Positions 1 to 8,961 of a stretch of DNA of 36,977 bases are shown here, piece by piece. Made by a program: the position numbers and the translations under genes. The first letter of the stretch is position 1, and each line of letters opens with the position of its first letter. The notes under the pieces are model-generated. The model had not been told where the DNA came from. It made no database searches and saw only the letters and a program-made list of their open reading frames with translations. Source of the DNA: Rhodospirillales bacterium (GTDB lineage Bacteria > Pseudomonadota > Alphaproteobacteria > Rhodospirillales > Casp-alpha2); assembly GCA_017857825.1 (NCBI GenBank), contig JAFMCK010000004.1, forward strand, positions 1-36,977. Direction: 5' to 3'.

Positions 1-282
1 CCAGTGTTATTGGATGGTTACGTCTGTGGCGCGGCGGCGGCGGCGTTGGCGCACGCGGCGCCGGGCGCGCTTGATCACACCGTCGCTGCCCACGTATCCG
101 CGGAACCCGGCCATCAGCGGCTGCTGGATGCGCTCGGTCTAAAGCCGTTGTTGGATTTGAATATGCGCTTGGGCGAAGCGTCCGGCGCGGCGTTGGCGAT
201 AAATATCGTGCGTGCCGCAGCGGCGTGTCATGCGGGTATGGCGACGTTTGCCGATGCCGGCATCAGCGGTAAAGACGCCTGA
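1..282 (+). CDS. cobT: Nicotinate-nucleotide--dimethylbenzimidazole phosphoribosyltransferase, C-terminal end (partial)
   Basis: This is the last ~93 codons of CobT, which transfers the phosphoribosyl group of nicotinate mononucleotide to 5,6-dimethylbenzimidazole to build the lower ligand of cobalamin in the cytoplasm. The frame is open from the first base and ends with TGA at 280-282. Recognisable family blocks are LLDGYVC, the SAEPGH segment, [11 protein letters not shown] (which carries the catalytic Glu of the family) and the terminal [11 protein letters not shown]. The 5' part lies outside the window, so length and start cannot be judged. The gene is convergent with the EAL-like gene that ends at 293, leaving about 10 bases between the stops. 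The assignment rests on a short but very characteristic C-terminus. Confidence 0.88.
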   Translation, partial: PVLLDGYVCGAAAAALAHAAPGALDHTVAAHVSAEPGHQRLLDALGLKPLLDLNMRLGEASGAALAINIVRAAAACHAGMATFADAGISGKDA

Positions 283-292
283 TCGACGTGCC

Positions 293-1576
293 TCAATCCG
301 TTTCCGGCTCGGAGCTCCGTTCAATACGACGTTTCAGGCGCAAAAGCTCGCGACGGCGATTGTCTTCAGCAATCAGGTTTTCCACGAAGCGCCCTTGGAA
401 TTGATTGATGCCCACCGAGCGCCCGAAGTCGATGGCTTCGCGGTTGTCGCAGCGACATAATATCCACTTCTCCGGCCCATCGCGTTCAAGCATGCCGCTC
501 AACTGGTTGTGCACTTCTTCGCCACCATCGACCAGATTCGGATGCCAGACCAATTTCACCATGTCGGTGCCCAGACGCTCGCGGTCGATGACCGGCAAGG
601 TTTCAAGGGTGAGGCCGTCCAGCAACAAACGATAGCCTTTGGTCTGCACAAACTCGCGTGCGAACAAATACGACGATAGGTCCGAGAAGATATCTTCTTT
701 CTGCAATTCGATGACGATGGCGCCGCGTCGCGCTGCCGAAAGGTTGTCGTCGAACACTTGAAACTGGTTGGACAAAAGGGTTTTGACGTTGATGTTGAAG
801 CTGATGTCGCCGGAGATCGACACCGCGTCGGTTTTCATCAGCATCGATAAAACGCGCCGATCCAAAGTCTCGGTCAAATGCTGGAATAGCCAGCGGTTCG
901 ACACCAGGTTGACGCCTGGCAAAATTGTTTCGCGCAAATCTTGAATTGAAATAAACAGTTCGCTGAACCGTTGCTCAGGCACCATTTTTTCATCCACCAT
1001 GCAGATGAATTGACGGCGGACCAAGTTTGAAAGGTCGGCGCGTGACAAGGCGTCTTCGACTTTGGCCAACACGCTGGGGGTCAGCGGCTCGCCCTTTTTT
1101 TGTTTTTCCTTCAGCCGTTGGCGCGCGTCCATGCGACTGCGTGTTTCGGTCTGGCGCTTTTCCTCGGCCTCGGCCAGGCCTTGCGCCAGTTGGACGATTT
1201 CGTCGTACTGCGTCGCAGCGTCATACCAACTGGCGAAAACGCGCCCATCCGTGCCTTCATCTTCTACCAAGGGGTCATCGCCGAATAGGAAACGAATCTT
1301 TTGAACTGTGGTTTCCACCTGCGGCTTTATGGAATTTTTAAAGATAAAGAACAGATCTGAATTCTTCAGCGTGATCAGCTGGCCGCTCATGTCTTTGACC
1401 ATTTGCTCAAAGTGTCCACTGGCCGTCCGGATATGCTGCTCACGCCGATTAAATGGGCGCAGTTGAGACAGGTGCACTTGCACCACGCCGCGTCCGTCCT
1501 TGTGCTTCTCGAGCCGATGAATGTAGTCGACGAGCAGCTTTTCCTGCGACGGCATTTTATCCGGTGGCGTTGTCAT
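293..1576 (-). CDS. Degenerate EAL-domain-like protein (downstream member of a tandem pair)
   Basis: A 427-residue soluble protein, paralogous to its upstream neighbour (1599-2876). Both share an N-terminal block with VHLSQLRP (VHIHLSQLRP in the neighbour), a middle charged helical region and a C-terminal half laid out like an EAL phosphodiesterase. Positions matching EAL landmarks are NINV for the usual VNLS, VIEL for LEITE, LLLDGL for LDDFG, VKLVWHP for KIDRSF and a final FQGRFVENL for QGYLF. The EAL signature and most metal ligands are absent, so I infer it does not hydrolyse cyclic di-GMP and may be a binding or scaffold protein. The frame extends upstream to 1654, but ATG at 1576 is preferred: a GGAGG sits 11 bases upstream and this start lies just past the neighbour's stop. 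A two-gene operon is likely. Confidence 0.7.
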   Translation of the reverse strand: MTTPPDKMPSQEKLLVDYIHRLEKHKDGRGVVQVHLSQLRPFNRREQHIRTASGHFEQMVKDMSGQLITLKNSDLFFIFKNSIKPQVETTVQKIRFLFGDDPLVEDEGTDGRVFASWYDAATQYDEIVQLAQGLAEAEEKRQTETRSRMDARQRLKEKQKKGEPLTPSVLAKVEDALSRADLSNLVRRQFICMVDEKMVPEQRFSELFISIQDLRETILPGVNLVSNRWLFQHLTETLDRRVLSMLMKTDAVSISGDISFNINVKTLLSNQFQVFDDNLSAARRGAIVIELQKEDIFSDLSSYLFAREFVQTKGYRLLLDGLTLETLPVIDRERLGTDMVKLVWHPNLVDGGEEVHNQLSGMLERDGPEKWILCRCDNREAIDFGRSVGINQFQGRFVENLIAEDNRRRELLRLKRRIERSSEPETD

Positions 1577-1598
1577 ATGCGTTACTGCCTCCGCCGTC

Positions 1599-2876
1599 TC
1601 ATGCCGAGCCTGCCTTTGCTGCAGGTGCCTTCGGCTTTGCCTTCGGTTTGACATTGGACTTCATCATGGCTTGAACGAGCTTATCGATGAAATATCCCTG
1701 AAAGCGAGATACCCCGAGCCCCAGCCCGAATTTGACGGCTTTTTCACTGTCGACTCTGGCTAACACAATGCTGTCTTTGCCGGCTTGGCGCACCGTCTCT
1801 TTGAACATTTTTATGCGCCCGGCATCGTCAGCATCGTCTTCAAACGCCTTATCCCATGCGATTTTGATGAAATCTGGCTTCAGTGTCGAAGGATCAAAGA
1901 ACTGTATTGCTAAGGGGTTTGCGCCATCCACAATAACGCGATAGCCTCGGTCTTGTAGCATGTCGCGGGCATAGCCATAGGTGTTCATGTCGGCAAATAT
2001 ATCGATAACTTGGAACTCAATCAGCATCTTTGAGGCATGCTCGCCGACCACGCGATTGAAGTTGACAAAATCTCTGGAGAGCACAGTGCCGATATTCAAG
2101 TTCAGACTGATCGGGTCTTTCAACTCGGCAAAGTTCTTACGCCCGATTACGGCGAGTACGCGTTTGTCCAGTGTTTCCGTCAGATATTGAAATAGCCACG
2201 GGCTGGTAAACAGATTAACAGCCGGTGCGACGCGCTCTTTAAGTTCGCCCATCGCAACAAAATGTTCGCGAAATACCAATTCGCCCGCTTTGCCGGGCGA
2301 AATGCGGATGCAGGTCTGCTGGCGGATTAGGTCGGCAATGCGCGTCGACTGGAGCGTTTGATTGATGGCGGCAAGGTTCCGCGCGGTCAACGGATCACCG
2401 GCGTTCTGGCCTTCTTGTTCTGCACGGGTGCGCTTCATCTCATCGATGATTGCTTCGGCTTTAACGACCAGTTCTGAACTGACGGAGAAGAACGCTGCAA
2501 AATCTTCTTTTGAGGCGAGATCGTACCAAGTCGACAGTCGATCTTCGTATTCGTCTTGATCGCTTGCGAGCGGGTCCTCGCTAAATAGCGTGCGGACCTT
2601 CTCAATATACGGATCAATTTCTTCGACCATGACTTCGCGACAGACCAGCACGAGGTCTTGGTTCATCATCGGATAAAGTATCGCATCGGTGCTGTTGATT
2701 AAGTTATCGAAAGCGCGTGTGGCAATATTGATAAAGTGCGGTTGTCGGTTATTCGGCCTGAGTTGCGACAGATGTATATGCACGGCAAAGCAGCCTGTCG
2801 GATTTTCTTCAATCCGAGTAAGCTTTTCCAGGAGGGCAGCCTCCTGTGTCATGGATTTATCGAGTGGTTCGACCAT
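1599..2876 (-). CDS. Degenerate EAL-domain-like protein (upstream member of a tandem pair)
   Basis: A 425-residue protein with no signal peptide or membrane segment. The first ~100 residues include VHIHLSQLRP and a block resembling a ruined GGDEF-type fold (DLVLVCREV ... VRTLFSEDPL). The C-terminal half follows the EAL fold order: SLNLNIGTV, LIEFQVIDIF, VIVDGA, FIKIAWDKAF, LARVDSEKAVKFG and VSRFQGYFIDKL. The EAL signature itself and the DD motif are missing. It ends in a Lys/Ala/Pro-rich tail (about residues 405-425). The start is uncertain: ATG at 2876 has no clear ribosome-binding site, and an in-frame ATG at 2852 is possible. It is followed after 22 bases by its paralogue, so the pair probably arose by tandem duplication and is co-transcribed. 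Function is inferred only as non-catalytic and EAL-related. Confidence 0.68.
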   Translation of the reverse strand: MVEPLDKSMTQEAALLEKLTRIEENPTGCFAVHIHLSQLRPNNRQPHFINIATRAFDNLINSTDAILYPMMNQDLVLVCREVMVEEIDPYIEKVRTLFSEDPLASDQDEYEDRLSTWYDLASKEDFAAFFSVSSELVVKAEAIIDEMKRTRAEQEGQNAGDPLTARNLAAINQTLQSTRIADLIRQQTCIRISPGKAGELVFREHFVAMGELKERVAPAVNLFTSPWLFQYLTETLDKRVLAVIGRKNFAELKDPISLNLNIGTVLSRDFVNFNRVVGEHASKMLIEFQVIDIFADMNTYGYARDMLQDRGYRVIVDGANPLAIQFFDPSTLKPDFIKIAWDKAFEDDADDAGRIKMFKETVRQAGKDSIVLARVDSEKAVKFGLGLGVSRFQGYFIDKLVQAMMKSNVKPKAKPKAPAAKAGSA

Positions 2877-3125
2877 CGTTAACTTGTAGTGCGACGTGTT
2901 TCACAAACCGTTAACGTTAACATGGGTATGGACCCGTAATTAATCGCCTAACTATTGTGTCAGCGCATGGGATAGCATACCAGAAATTACCGAATACATG
3001 ATCTTTTGATCGAAATATATGCGTATTTCTACGAGTTAAGTGTTTGGAATAATAGCCTTTCGCCTTGGCCGCACCGGTCGCTGGTGTTAGTTTCCGTTTA
3101 CATCAACGGTGGGGTACTCAACGAC

Positions 3126-4079
3126 ATGAGCGTAAACGCACTTTTAGCAAAAAAAGTCCTGGTGACTGGTGGGGCAGGTTTTATCGGGTCTCACCTGTGC
3201 GAACGCTTGGTGGCGCGCGGGAACGATGTCATTTGTATCGATAATTTTTTTACCGGCAACAAAGCGAATATCTCGCATTTATTGGATGCGCCAAACTTTG
3301 AGCTTATCCGTCACGACGTAACGTTCCCACTTTACGTCGAGGTTGATGAAATCTTCAATTTGGCATGTCCGGCATCGCCTGTGCACTATCAGCATGACCC
3401 GGTACAAACGACTAAAACCAGTGTCCATGGTGCGATCAACGTGCTGGGCTTGGCGAAGCGGACTGGGGCGAAAATTTTACAAGCTTCGACCAGCGAAGTT
3501 TACGGTGACCCCGAAGTGCACCCTCAGCCAGAAAGTTATAAAGGCAACGTCAATCCGATTGGTCCGCGCGCATGCTACGACGAAGGCAAGCGCTGCGCTG
3601 AGACTCTCTTTTTCGACTATCACCGCCAACATGACTTAAACATTCGTGTGTGCCGTATTTTCAATACGTATGGTCCACGGATGCACCCGAACGATGGACG
3701 CGTGGTGTCCAACTTCATCATTCAAGCATTGCGGGGCGACCCCGTAACCCTGTTCGGTGATGGCGCGCAGACCCGTTCGTTCTGTTTTGTAGATGACTTG
3801 GTCGACGGTATGATGCGTTTGATGGATGCCGACGACGAGGTCACCGGGCCGATGAATCTCGGCAATCCGGGAGAATTCACGATTCGCCAATTGGCTGAGA
3901 TTGTCATTGAGCTGACCGAATCGAAATCCGAAATCATATTAAAGCCGCTGCCTGAAGACGACCCGATGCAGCGATGCCCGGATATCACGTTTGCGAAGTC
4001 GACCTTGGATTGGGAGCCGACGATCCAATTGCGCGAAGGTCTTGGACGGACGATCAAATATTTCCAAGACGTGATTTAA
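3126..4079 (+). CDS. UDP-glucuronate decarboxylase (UDP-xylose synthase), SDR family
   Basis: A 317-residue NAD-dependent short-chain dehydrogenase that would oxidise and decarboxylate UDP-glucuronate to UDP-xylose (or the 4-keto intermediate), supplying a sugar nucleotide for surface polysaccharide. The N-terminal Rossmann motif [10 protein letters not shown] is near residue 15. The catalytic set is the Thr/Ser cluster STSEVYG (~121-127) and YDEGK (Tyr151, Lys155). Family-typical [10 protein letters not shown] and DGRVVSNFI blocks follow. The frame opens at 3006, but the extra 40 residues look unlike the family, so ATG at 3126 (N-terminus [16 protein letters not shown]) is chosen; a weak GGTGGGG lies upstream. 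The next gene begins 29 bases later, suggesting one operon through hldE. It could act on a related substrate, but the sequence matches the UXS branch well. Confidence 0.88.
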   Translation: MSVNALLAKKVLVTGGAGFIGSHLCERLVARGNDVICIDNFFTGNKANISHLLDAPNFELIRHDVTFPLYVEVDEIFNLACPASPVHYQHDPVQTTKTSVHGAINVLGLAKRTGAKILQASTSEVYGDPEVHPQPESYKGNVNPIGPRACYDEGKRCAETLFFDYHRQHDLNIRVCRIFNTYGPRMHPNDGRVVSNFIIQALRGDPVTLFGDGAQTRSFCFVDDLVDGMMRLMDADDEVTGPMNLGNPGEFTIRQLAEIVIELTESKSEIILKPLPEDDPMQRCPDITFAKSTLDWEPTIQLREGLGRTIKYFQDVI

Positions 4080-4108
4080 ACTTAAACAAACTTGGTAAAT
4101 CAGACTCC

Positions 4109-6268
4109 ATGAAGCAGGTCATTCAATCACGTCGGACCGGCAAGCTGGCACTTAAAGATGTGCCAGCACCAGGTGTGCGCGCTGGGCATCTCTTGGTCCG
4201 CACGAAAGCCTCGTTGATTTCGGCAGGCACCGAACGGATGGTCGTCGACTTCGCCAAAAAAAGCTTGGCCTCGAAAGCAAAGGCACGCCCGGATCTGGTT
4301 AAGAAGGTCCTTGAAAAAGCAAAAAAAGAAGGCCTTTGGAATACATGGAAAGCGGTCATGGCACGCTTGGATGAACCGTTGCCGTTGGGCTATTCGGCTG
4401 CCGGTGAGGTGGTCGCAGTTGGTGCCGGTCTTGAAGGCGAGTTTCGCGTCGGCGACCGGGTTGCGATGGCCGGTGCCGGGATCGCCAATCATGCAGAATT
4501 AAATGCCGTGCCGCGCAATCTGGTAGCGCGCATTCCAGATACCGTGACCGACGAAGAGGCATGCTACGGCACGGTTGGCGCCATCGCCATGCACGCGGTT
4601 CGCAATATGCAGGTCGGGCTTGGTGACGTTGTTGCCGTGATCGGGTGTGGCCTAGTCGGGCAGATGGCGATGCGGTTCTTAGCGTTGGCCGGTGCGCGGG
4701 TCGTCGCGTTGGATTATGCCGAAGACCGCTTGCAACTCGCCCAAGGTTTGGGGGTTGAGTTGGCGCTCAAGCCGGATGCCGACGCTGCCAGGGCTGTGAT
4801 GGACTTGAGCGATGGGCGCGGCGCGGATGCGGTGTTGAATGCAGCCGCGACCAGTTCCAGCGAGCCGCTTTCCTTGGCCGCCGATTTGGCCCGCGACCGT
4901 GCACGGATCGTCATGGTCGGCCTGACCGGGACTGAATTTCCGTATCAGACATTTATGCAAAAAGAACTCAATCTAACGGTTTCAAGGTCCTATGGCCCCG
5001 GCCGGTACGATCCTGATTTCGAAGGTCGCGGGGTCAAGTATCCCGAAGGTTGGGTGCGTTGGACTGAAACCGAAAATTTGGCAGAAGTATTACGCTTGAT
5101 GGTGCCGACGCGCGCGTCCCGGTTGGACGTCGGTCTTTTGACGACGCATACGTTTCCGATTGAAACCGCTGAAAAAGCGTATGATCTGGTCACTGGCGGG
5201 ACCGAGCGCTGCCTTGGCGTTGTTTTAAGTTACAGCGGTATATCCGATCAGGCCGACCGCACAATGACCATCAATGCGGTCGCGCGGGCATCGTCGTCGG
5301 GCGCAGGGTCTTGCGTGATTGGCATGATCGGCGGCGGTAACTTTGCCCGCGCGGTTTTGCTGCCGGCGTTAAAATCCGATGGTGCGGTTCGGCTCAAGAC
5401 TCTGGCCACAGCGCGGGGCGTGAATGCGGAGCATGGTGCCGACACATTTGGCTTCGAAGTTGCCAGCAGCGATCCAGATAGTGTCTTCACCGATGCCGAT
5501 ATCAATGCCGTCGTCATCGCCACCCGCCATGACAGTCATGCCGCGTTGACCGCTGCGGGACTCCGCGCGGGAAAGTCGGTTTTTGTCGAAAAACCATTGG
5601 CACTCGATTTGGATCAATTGAACGATGTGATCGCTGCGCTGAACGAAAGCACGGGCTTTGTACAGGTCGGCTTTAACCGACGTTTCGCACCACAGGTCGC
5701 GGAAATGACCGCCCACTTTGTTAAAACCAAAGGTCCCCGCGTGGTCACCCTTCGCGTCAACGGGGGTGCCATTGATGGCGCCCATTGGACGCAATCTGCG
5801 AGCGAGGGCGGTGGGCGCGTGTTGGGTGAAATGTGTCATTTCATTGATTTGGCCCGCCATTTGGTCGGCCAGCGGATCGAAAGCGTTGATGCACAGGCGG
5901 CGACGGTCGCCGGTGGCAGTGGGGATGACGTCGCCGCGCACATCCGGTTCGTAGATGGTAGCCTCGCCAGCATTGTCTATACCGCGCTTGGCGATACCGC
6001 GCTGGCAAAAGAACGGATTGAAATGTTCGCAGGCGGGCGCGCGGCGGTACTTGATGATTTTCGCACATTGACGTTGGTCGCTGACGGAAAATCGTCTGAA
6101 CGATCCGCGACGCAAAACAAAGGTCATGCAGCGCAATTGGCCGCTTTCGTCGCCGCTGTACGTGACGGTACCGTTGCCCCTATTGATGAAGCCGAATTGA
6201 TCGAGACGTCGACGGCAACGATTGCCGTGGTCGAAAGTCTCAGGACCGGCACCCGGATCTCGGTGTAG
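4109..6268 (+). CDS. Bi-domain oxidoreductase: zinc-independent MDR dehydrogenase fused to Gfo/Idh/MocA domain
   Basis: A 719-residue fusion of two dehydrogenases. Residues ~1-370 form a medium-chain dehydrogenase/reductase with LGYSAAGEVVAVG, GDRVAMAG and a cofactor motif VIGCGLVGQM near residue 172; the catalytic and structural Cys clusters of zinc alcohol dehydrogenases are absent. Residues ~400-719 form a Gfo/Idh/MocA domain with a second dinucleotide motif IGGGNFAR (~404) and the diagnostic EKP triplet at ~494. Proteins of this arrangement occur in polysaccharide and sugar-nucleotide clusters, but I know of no firmly assigned reaction. I infer a sugar redox step in surface-glycan synthesis from its position between UDP-xylose synthase and gmhA. 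ATG at 4109 is chosen because the longer frame overlaps the upstream gene. It ends 9 bases before gmhA. Confidence 0.85.
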   Translation: MKQVIQSRRTGKLALKDVPAPGVRAGHLLVRTKASLISAGTERMVVDFAKKSLASKAKARPDLVKKVLEKAKKEGLWNTWKAVMARLDEPLPLGYSAAGEVVAVGAGLEGEFRVGDRVAMAGAGIANHAELNAVPRNLVARIPDTVTDEEACYGTVGAIAMHAVRNMQVGLGDVVAVIGCGLVGQMAMRFLALAGARVVALDYAEDRLQLAQGLGVELALKPDADAARAVMDLSDGRGADAVLNAAATSSSEPLSLAADLARDRARIVMVGLTGTEFPYQTFMQKELNLTVSRSYGPGRYDPDFEGRGVKYPEGWVRWTETENLAEVLRLMVPTRASRLDVGLLTTHTFPIETAEKAYDLVTGGTERCLGVVLSYSGISDQADRTMTINAVARASSSGAGSCVIGMIGGGNFARAVLLPALKSDGAVRLKTLATARGVNAEHGADTFGFEVASSDPDSVFTDADINAVVIATRHDSHAALTAAGLRAGKSVFVEKPLALDLDQLNDVIAALNESTGFVQVGFNRRFAPQVAEMTAHFVKTKGPRVVTLRVNGGAIDGAHWTQSASEGGGRVLGEMCHFIDLARHLVGQRIESVDAQAATVAGGSGDDVAAHIRFVDGSLASIVYTALGDTALAKERIEMFAGGRAAVLDDFRTLTLVADGKSSERSATQNKGHAAQLAAFVAAVRDGTVAPIDEAELIETSTATIAVVESLRTGTRISV

Positions 6269-6277
6269 GATAACTTG

Positions 6278-6856
6278 ATGGATATTGATGCCTTTTTCGC
6301 GAGCGAATTTGACGAGCATGAAGATGTCGTCGCAAAAACCCGTTTGGCGTGCGGCCCGTCGTTTGCGCAGTTGTTGGAACGCGCTGCGGAATGTTTGCGC
6401 CACGGCGGTAAACTGATGTTCTTCGGCAATGGAGGCAGTGCCGCCGATTGCCAGCATCTGGCGACGGAACTCACGATCCGCTACAAGACCGACCGCGCAC
6501 CTTTGGCAGCGATTGCGTTGACCACGGATACCTCGGCGCTGACCGCTGGTGGTAATGACCTCGGCTTCGAGAATATTTTTGCGCGTCAGATCGAAGCTTT
6601 GGGCAAGCCTGGCGATATGGCCATCGGCATTTCAACTTCGGGAAATTCTGAAAACGTTTTGCGTGCTTTGCACGTTGCGAAAAGTATGGACATCACGCCG
6701 GCGGCGCTTGGTGGCAAAGACGGCGGAAAGTTGGTCGGCATTGCCAGCCCGTTGGTGATCGTGCCGAGCGAAACCACGGCGCGTATTCAGGAAATGCATA
6801 TTATGCTTGGTCAGATGCTGTGCGGCGCATTGGAAATCGAGTTGGGATTGGTATGA
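6278..6856 (+). CDS. gmhA: Phosphoheptose isomerase (sedoheptulose 7-phosphate isomerase)
   Basis: A 192-residue SIS-fold enzyme that converts sedoheptulose 7-phosphate to D-glycero-D-manno-heptose 7-phosphate, the first step of ADP-heptose synthesis for lipopolysaccharide core or other heptosylation. Visible motifs are FGNGGSAADCQHLATEL (phosphate loop plus the His/Glu metal ligands), TSALTAGGND, GISTSGNSENV and the C-terminal RIQEMHIMLGQ that supplies the remaining ligands. Length is normal for the family. ATG at 6278 has AGGA seven bases upstream; a TTG one codon earlier is less likely. It overlaps hldE by four bases (ATGA at 6853-6856), indicating translational coupling with the next pathway enzyme. 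Confidence 0.93.
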   Translation: MDIDAFFASEFDEHEDVVAKTRLACGPSFAQLLERAAECLRHGGKLMFFGNGGSAADCQHLATELTIRYKTDRAPLAAIALTTDTSALTAGGNDLGFENIFARQIEALGKPGDMAIGISTSGNSENVLRALHVAKSMDITPAALGGKDGGKLVGIASPLVIVPSETTARIQEMHIMLGQMLCGALEIELGLV

Positions 6857-8331
6857 CGGATCGCTCCAACCTTATTCCATGGTTTGAAAAGCTTGAGGGT
6901 GCGCACATCCTCGTTGTTGGTGATGCGATGTTAGATCGTTTCGTCAGTGGCGATGTTGAACGAATTTCACCGGAAGCACCGATCCCGATCCTGCGGGTAC
7001 GTCATGAGAGCGCAATGCCGGGTGGGGCAGGGAACGTGGTGCGGAACTTGGCCGCACTTGGTGCGTCGGCGACGTTTATCGGGGTTGCGGGAACGGATGC
7101 GGCTGCCGATGAATTGCAATCCGCGTTGGCGGCGCATGCTGGTGTGTCGGTTGATTTGATCGCTGATACGACACGACCGACGACGATTAAGGTGCGCTAC
7201 CTTGCCGGCAGTCAGCAAATGCTGCGGACCGATTGGGAAGCGAGCGAACCGTTTTCAGAACAGATTGGCGATGCGGTTCTAAGCGCGGCACTGGCGGCGA
7301 TCCCGAACTGCAACGCGGTGGTTTTGTCGGACTATGACAAGGGTGTGCTTGCCGATGGACGCGCCGCGAAAATTATTGCCGCTGCCAATAAAGCGGGCAA
7401 GCCGGTGATCGTCGATCCCAAGGGCGATGATTTCGGGCGTTACCCGGGGGCGGAATTGATTACGCCCAACCGCAAAGAGTTGGAACACGCGGCAAACACG
7501 ACGGCTGGCGATGATGCTGCGATCACGGCAGCGGCGCTTTCGTTGATTTCAAAGCATTCACTCGGCGGTATGTTGGTGACAAGAAGCGCCGATGGTATGA
7601 CTTTGATTGATGCTGATGGCAGCGCCCAGCATCTGGCCGCCGAAAGCCGCGAGGTGTTTGATGTTTCTGGCGCAGGCGACACGGTTGTTGCTGCGGTTGC
7701 GGCGATGATTGGTGCGGGCGCCATGGTCGCCGATGCTGCCCGCGTCGCCAACACTGCGGCCGGTATCGTCGTCGCGAAGGTCGGCACGGCGGTCGCGTAC
7801 GCCTCTGAGGTTATTGCAGCTTTGCATCACCAAGATATCTCGGATGCCGAAGCTAAAGTGCTCACCGCAACTGAAGCCGTGGACCGCATCGCGCGGTGGC
7901 ATCGACAGGGGCATAAGGTCGGCTTTACCAATGGATGTTTTGATTTATTACACCCGGGCCACGTCGCGCTGTTGGCGCAGGCGCGGGCTGCGTGTGACCG
8001 GTTGGTTGTCGGGCTGAACGCGGACGTATCGGTCAAGCGCCTCAAAGGTGACGAACGACCGGTGCAAAACGAAGCCGCGCGCAGCGCCGTGTTGGCCTCG
8101 TTGGGCTCGGTCGACCTAGTGGTGATTTTTTCTGAAGACACGCCTTATGAGTTGATCGGTGAATTACACCCGGATGTTTTAGTCAAAGGGGCCGATTACA
8201 CCATCGACGAAGTCGTCGGTGCGGATCTGGTGCAGGGGTGGGGCGGGCAGGTCGTGTTGGCCGAGTTAAAACCCGGACATTCGACGACCGATACCATCCG
8301 CCGGATGAATACCCCCCCTAGAGAAACATAA
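6853..8331 (+). CDS. hldE: Bifunctional heptose 7-phosphate kinase / heptose 1-phosphate adenylyltransferase
   Basis: A 492-residue two-domain enzyme. Residues ~1-330 are a PfkB-type kinase (GDAMLDRFVSGDVERISPE near the N-terminus; anion-hole motif GAGD at ~273-276) that makes heptose 1,7-bisphosphate. Residues ~345-492 are a nucleotidyltransferase with GCFDLLHPGHV at ~362 and the KGADY block, which makes ADP-D-glycero-D-manno-heptose. ATG at 6853 overlaps the gmhA stop, and two upstream in-frame alternatives fall inside gmhA. The phosphatase that acts between its two steps (GmhB) and the epimerase HldD are not in this window and must be elsewhere. Full length and intact motifs make this assignment secure. 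Confidence 0.95.
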   Translation: MTDRSNLIPWFEKLEGAHILVVGDAMLDRFVSGDVERISPEAPIPILRVRHESAMPGGAGNVVRNLAALGASATFIGVAGTDAAADELQSALAAHAGVSVDLIADTTRPTTIKVRYLAGSQQMLRTDWEASEPFSEQIGDAVLSAALAAIPNCNAVVLSDYDKGVLADGRAAKIIAAANKAGKPVIVDPKGDDFGRYPGAELITPNRKELEHAANTTAGDDAAITAAALSLISKHSLGGMLVTRSADGMTLIDADGSAQHLAAESREVFDVSGAGDTVVAAVAAMIGAGAMVADAARVANTAAGIVVAKVGTAVAYASEVIAALHHQDISDAEAKVLTATEAVDRIARWHRQGHKVGFTNGCFDLLHPGHVALLAQARAACDRLVVGLNADVSVKRLKGDERPVQNEAARSAVLASLGSVDLVVIFSEDTPYELIGELHPDVLVKGADYTIDEVVGADLVQGWGGQVVLAELKPGHSTTDTIRRMNTPPRET

Positions 8332-8340
8332 GGCTATTTG

Positions 8341-8961
8341 ATGTCGACGCCGTTGCCGCTCATTGACGTTGCCGTGTATGGAGTCATGTGGGCGGCTTTC
8401 GGGTTGGCGCATTCTTTGTTGGCGAGCGAGACCATCAAAGCATGCCTACATCGCTGGCTCGGTGCAGGGTATCGGCTGGCGTATAACGGTTTTGCCATTG
8501 TCACGCTGGTTGTCGTGTTCTGGGGCGGTCACGTAGTATTGGGTGATTTGCCTGCATATGACCTGTCCGGCACATATAAAGTTGTGCTGGGTGTGCTCGA
8601 AATTTCCGGTTGGTTTTTGATGTTTTGGGCGCTCGGTGGGTACGACCTTGGGCGGTTGGCTGGAACCGCGCAGGTACGTGCCGCTGAAGGCGGACGTCCG
8701 TTGGATGAAGACGAGCCGTTGCGCGTGGACGGTTTACATCGATATGTGCGCCATCCGCTTTATAGCGCTGTATTTCTTGTTTTATGGGGTGCCGTTTGGT
8801 CGCCGCTTGGTTTGATGACCGCATTTTTCGGCAGCATATACTTAGTCATCGGTACGTGGCTTGAAGAGCGCCGATTGATCGCACGTTATGGTGATGACTA
8901 TGCTGCATACCGGGCGCGGGTGCCGGCGTTCATACCGTGGCGCGGTCGGGCTCGACTCTAG
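8341..8961 (+). CDS. Integral membrane methyltransferase of the isoprenylcysteine/phospholipid methyltransferase type
   Basis: A 206-residue protein with about five hydrophobic segments. The C-terminal signature is that of ICMT/PEMT-like S-adenosylmethionine methyltransferases: YVRHPLYSA (the RHPxY block), a hydrophobic helix, then EERRLIARYGDDYAAYRARV (the EE(R)L...Y..Y block). The N-terminal part has NnrU/MddA-like features (GLAHSLLAS). The substrate cannot be told from sequence: lipid, thiol or another small molecule are possible. ATG at 8341 follows AAGG by seven bases; the hldE stop is 9 bases upstream, so it may be transcribed with the heptose genes. Its 3' end overlaps the stop of the convergent penicillin-binding protein gene by four bases (CTAG). 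Confidence 0.75.
   Translation: MSTPLPLIDVAVYGVMWAAFGLAHSLLASETIKACLHRWLGAGYRLAYNGFAIVTLVVVFWGGHVVLGDLPAYDLSGTYKVVLGVLEISGWFLMFWALGGYDLGRLAGTAQVRAAEGGRPLDEDEPLRVDGLHRYVRHPLYSAVFLVLWGAVWSPLGLMTAFFGSIYLVIGTWLEERRLIARYGDDYAAYRARVPAFIPWRGRARL

Noticed and set aside
5369-6457. Minus-strand open frame (362 codons) opposite the two-domain oxidoreductase and gmhA
   Set aside because: It crosses two well-supported genes and gives no recognisable protein; it is a shadow frame.
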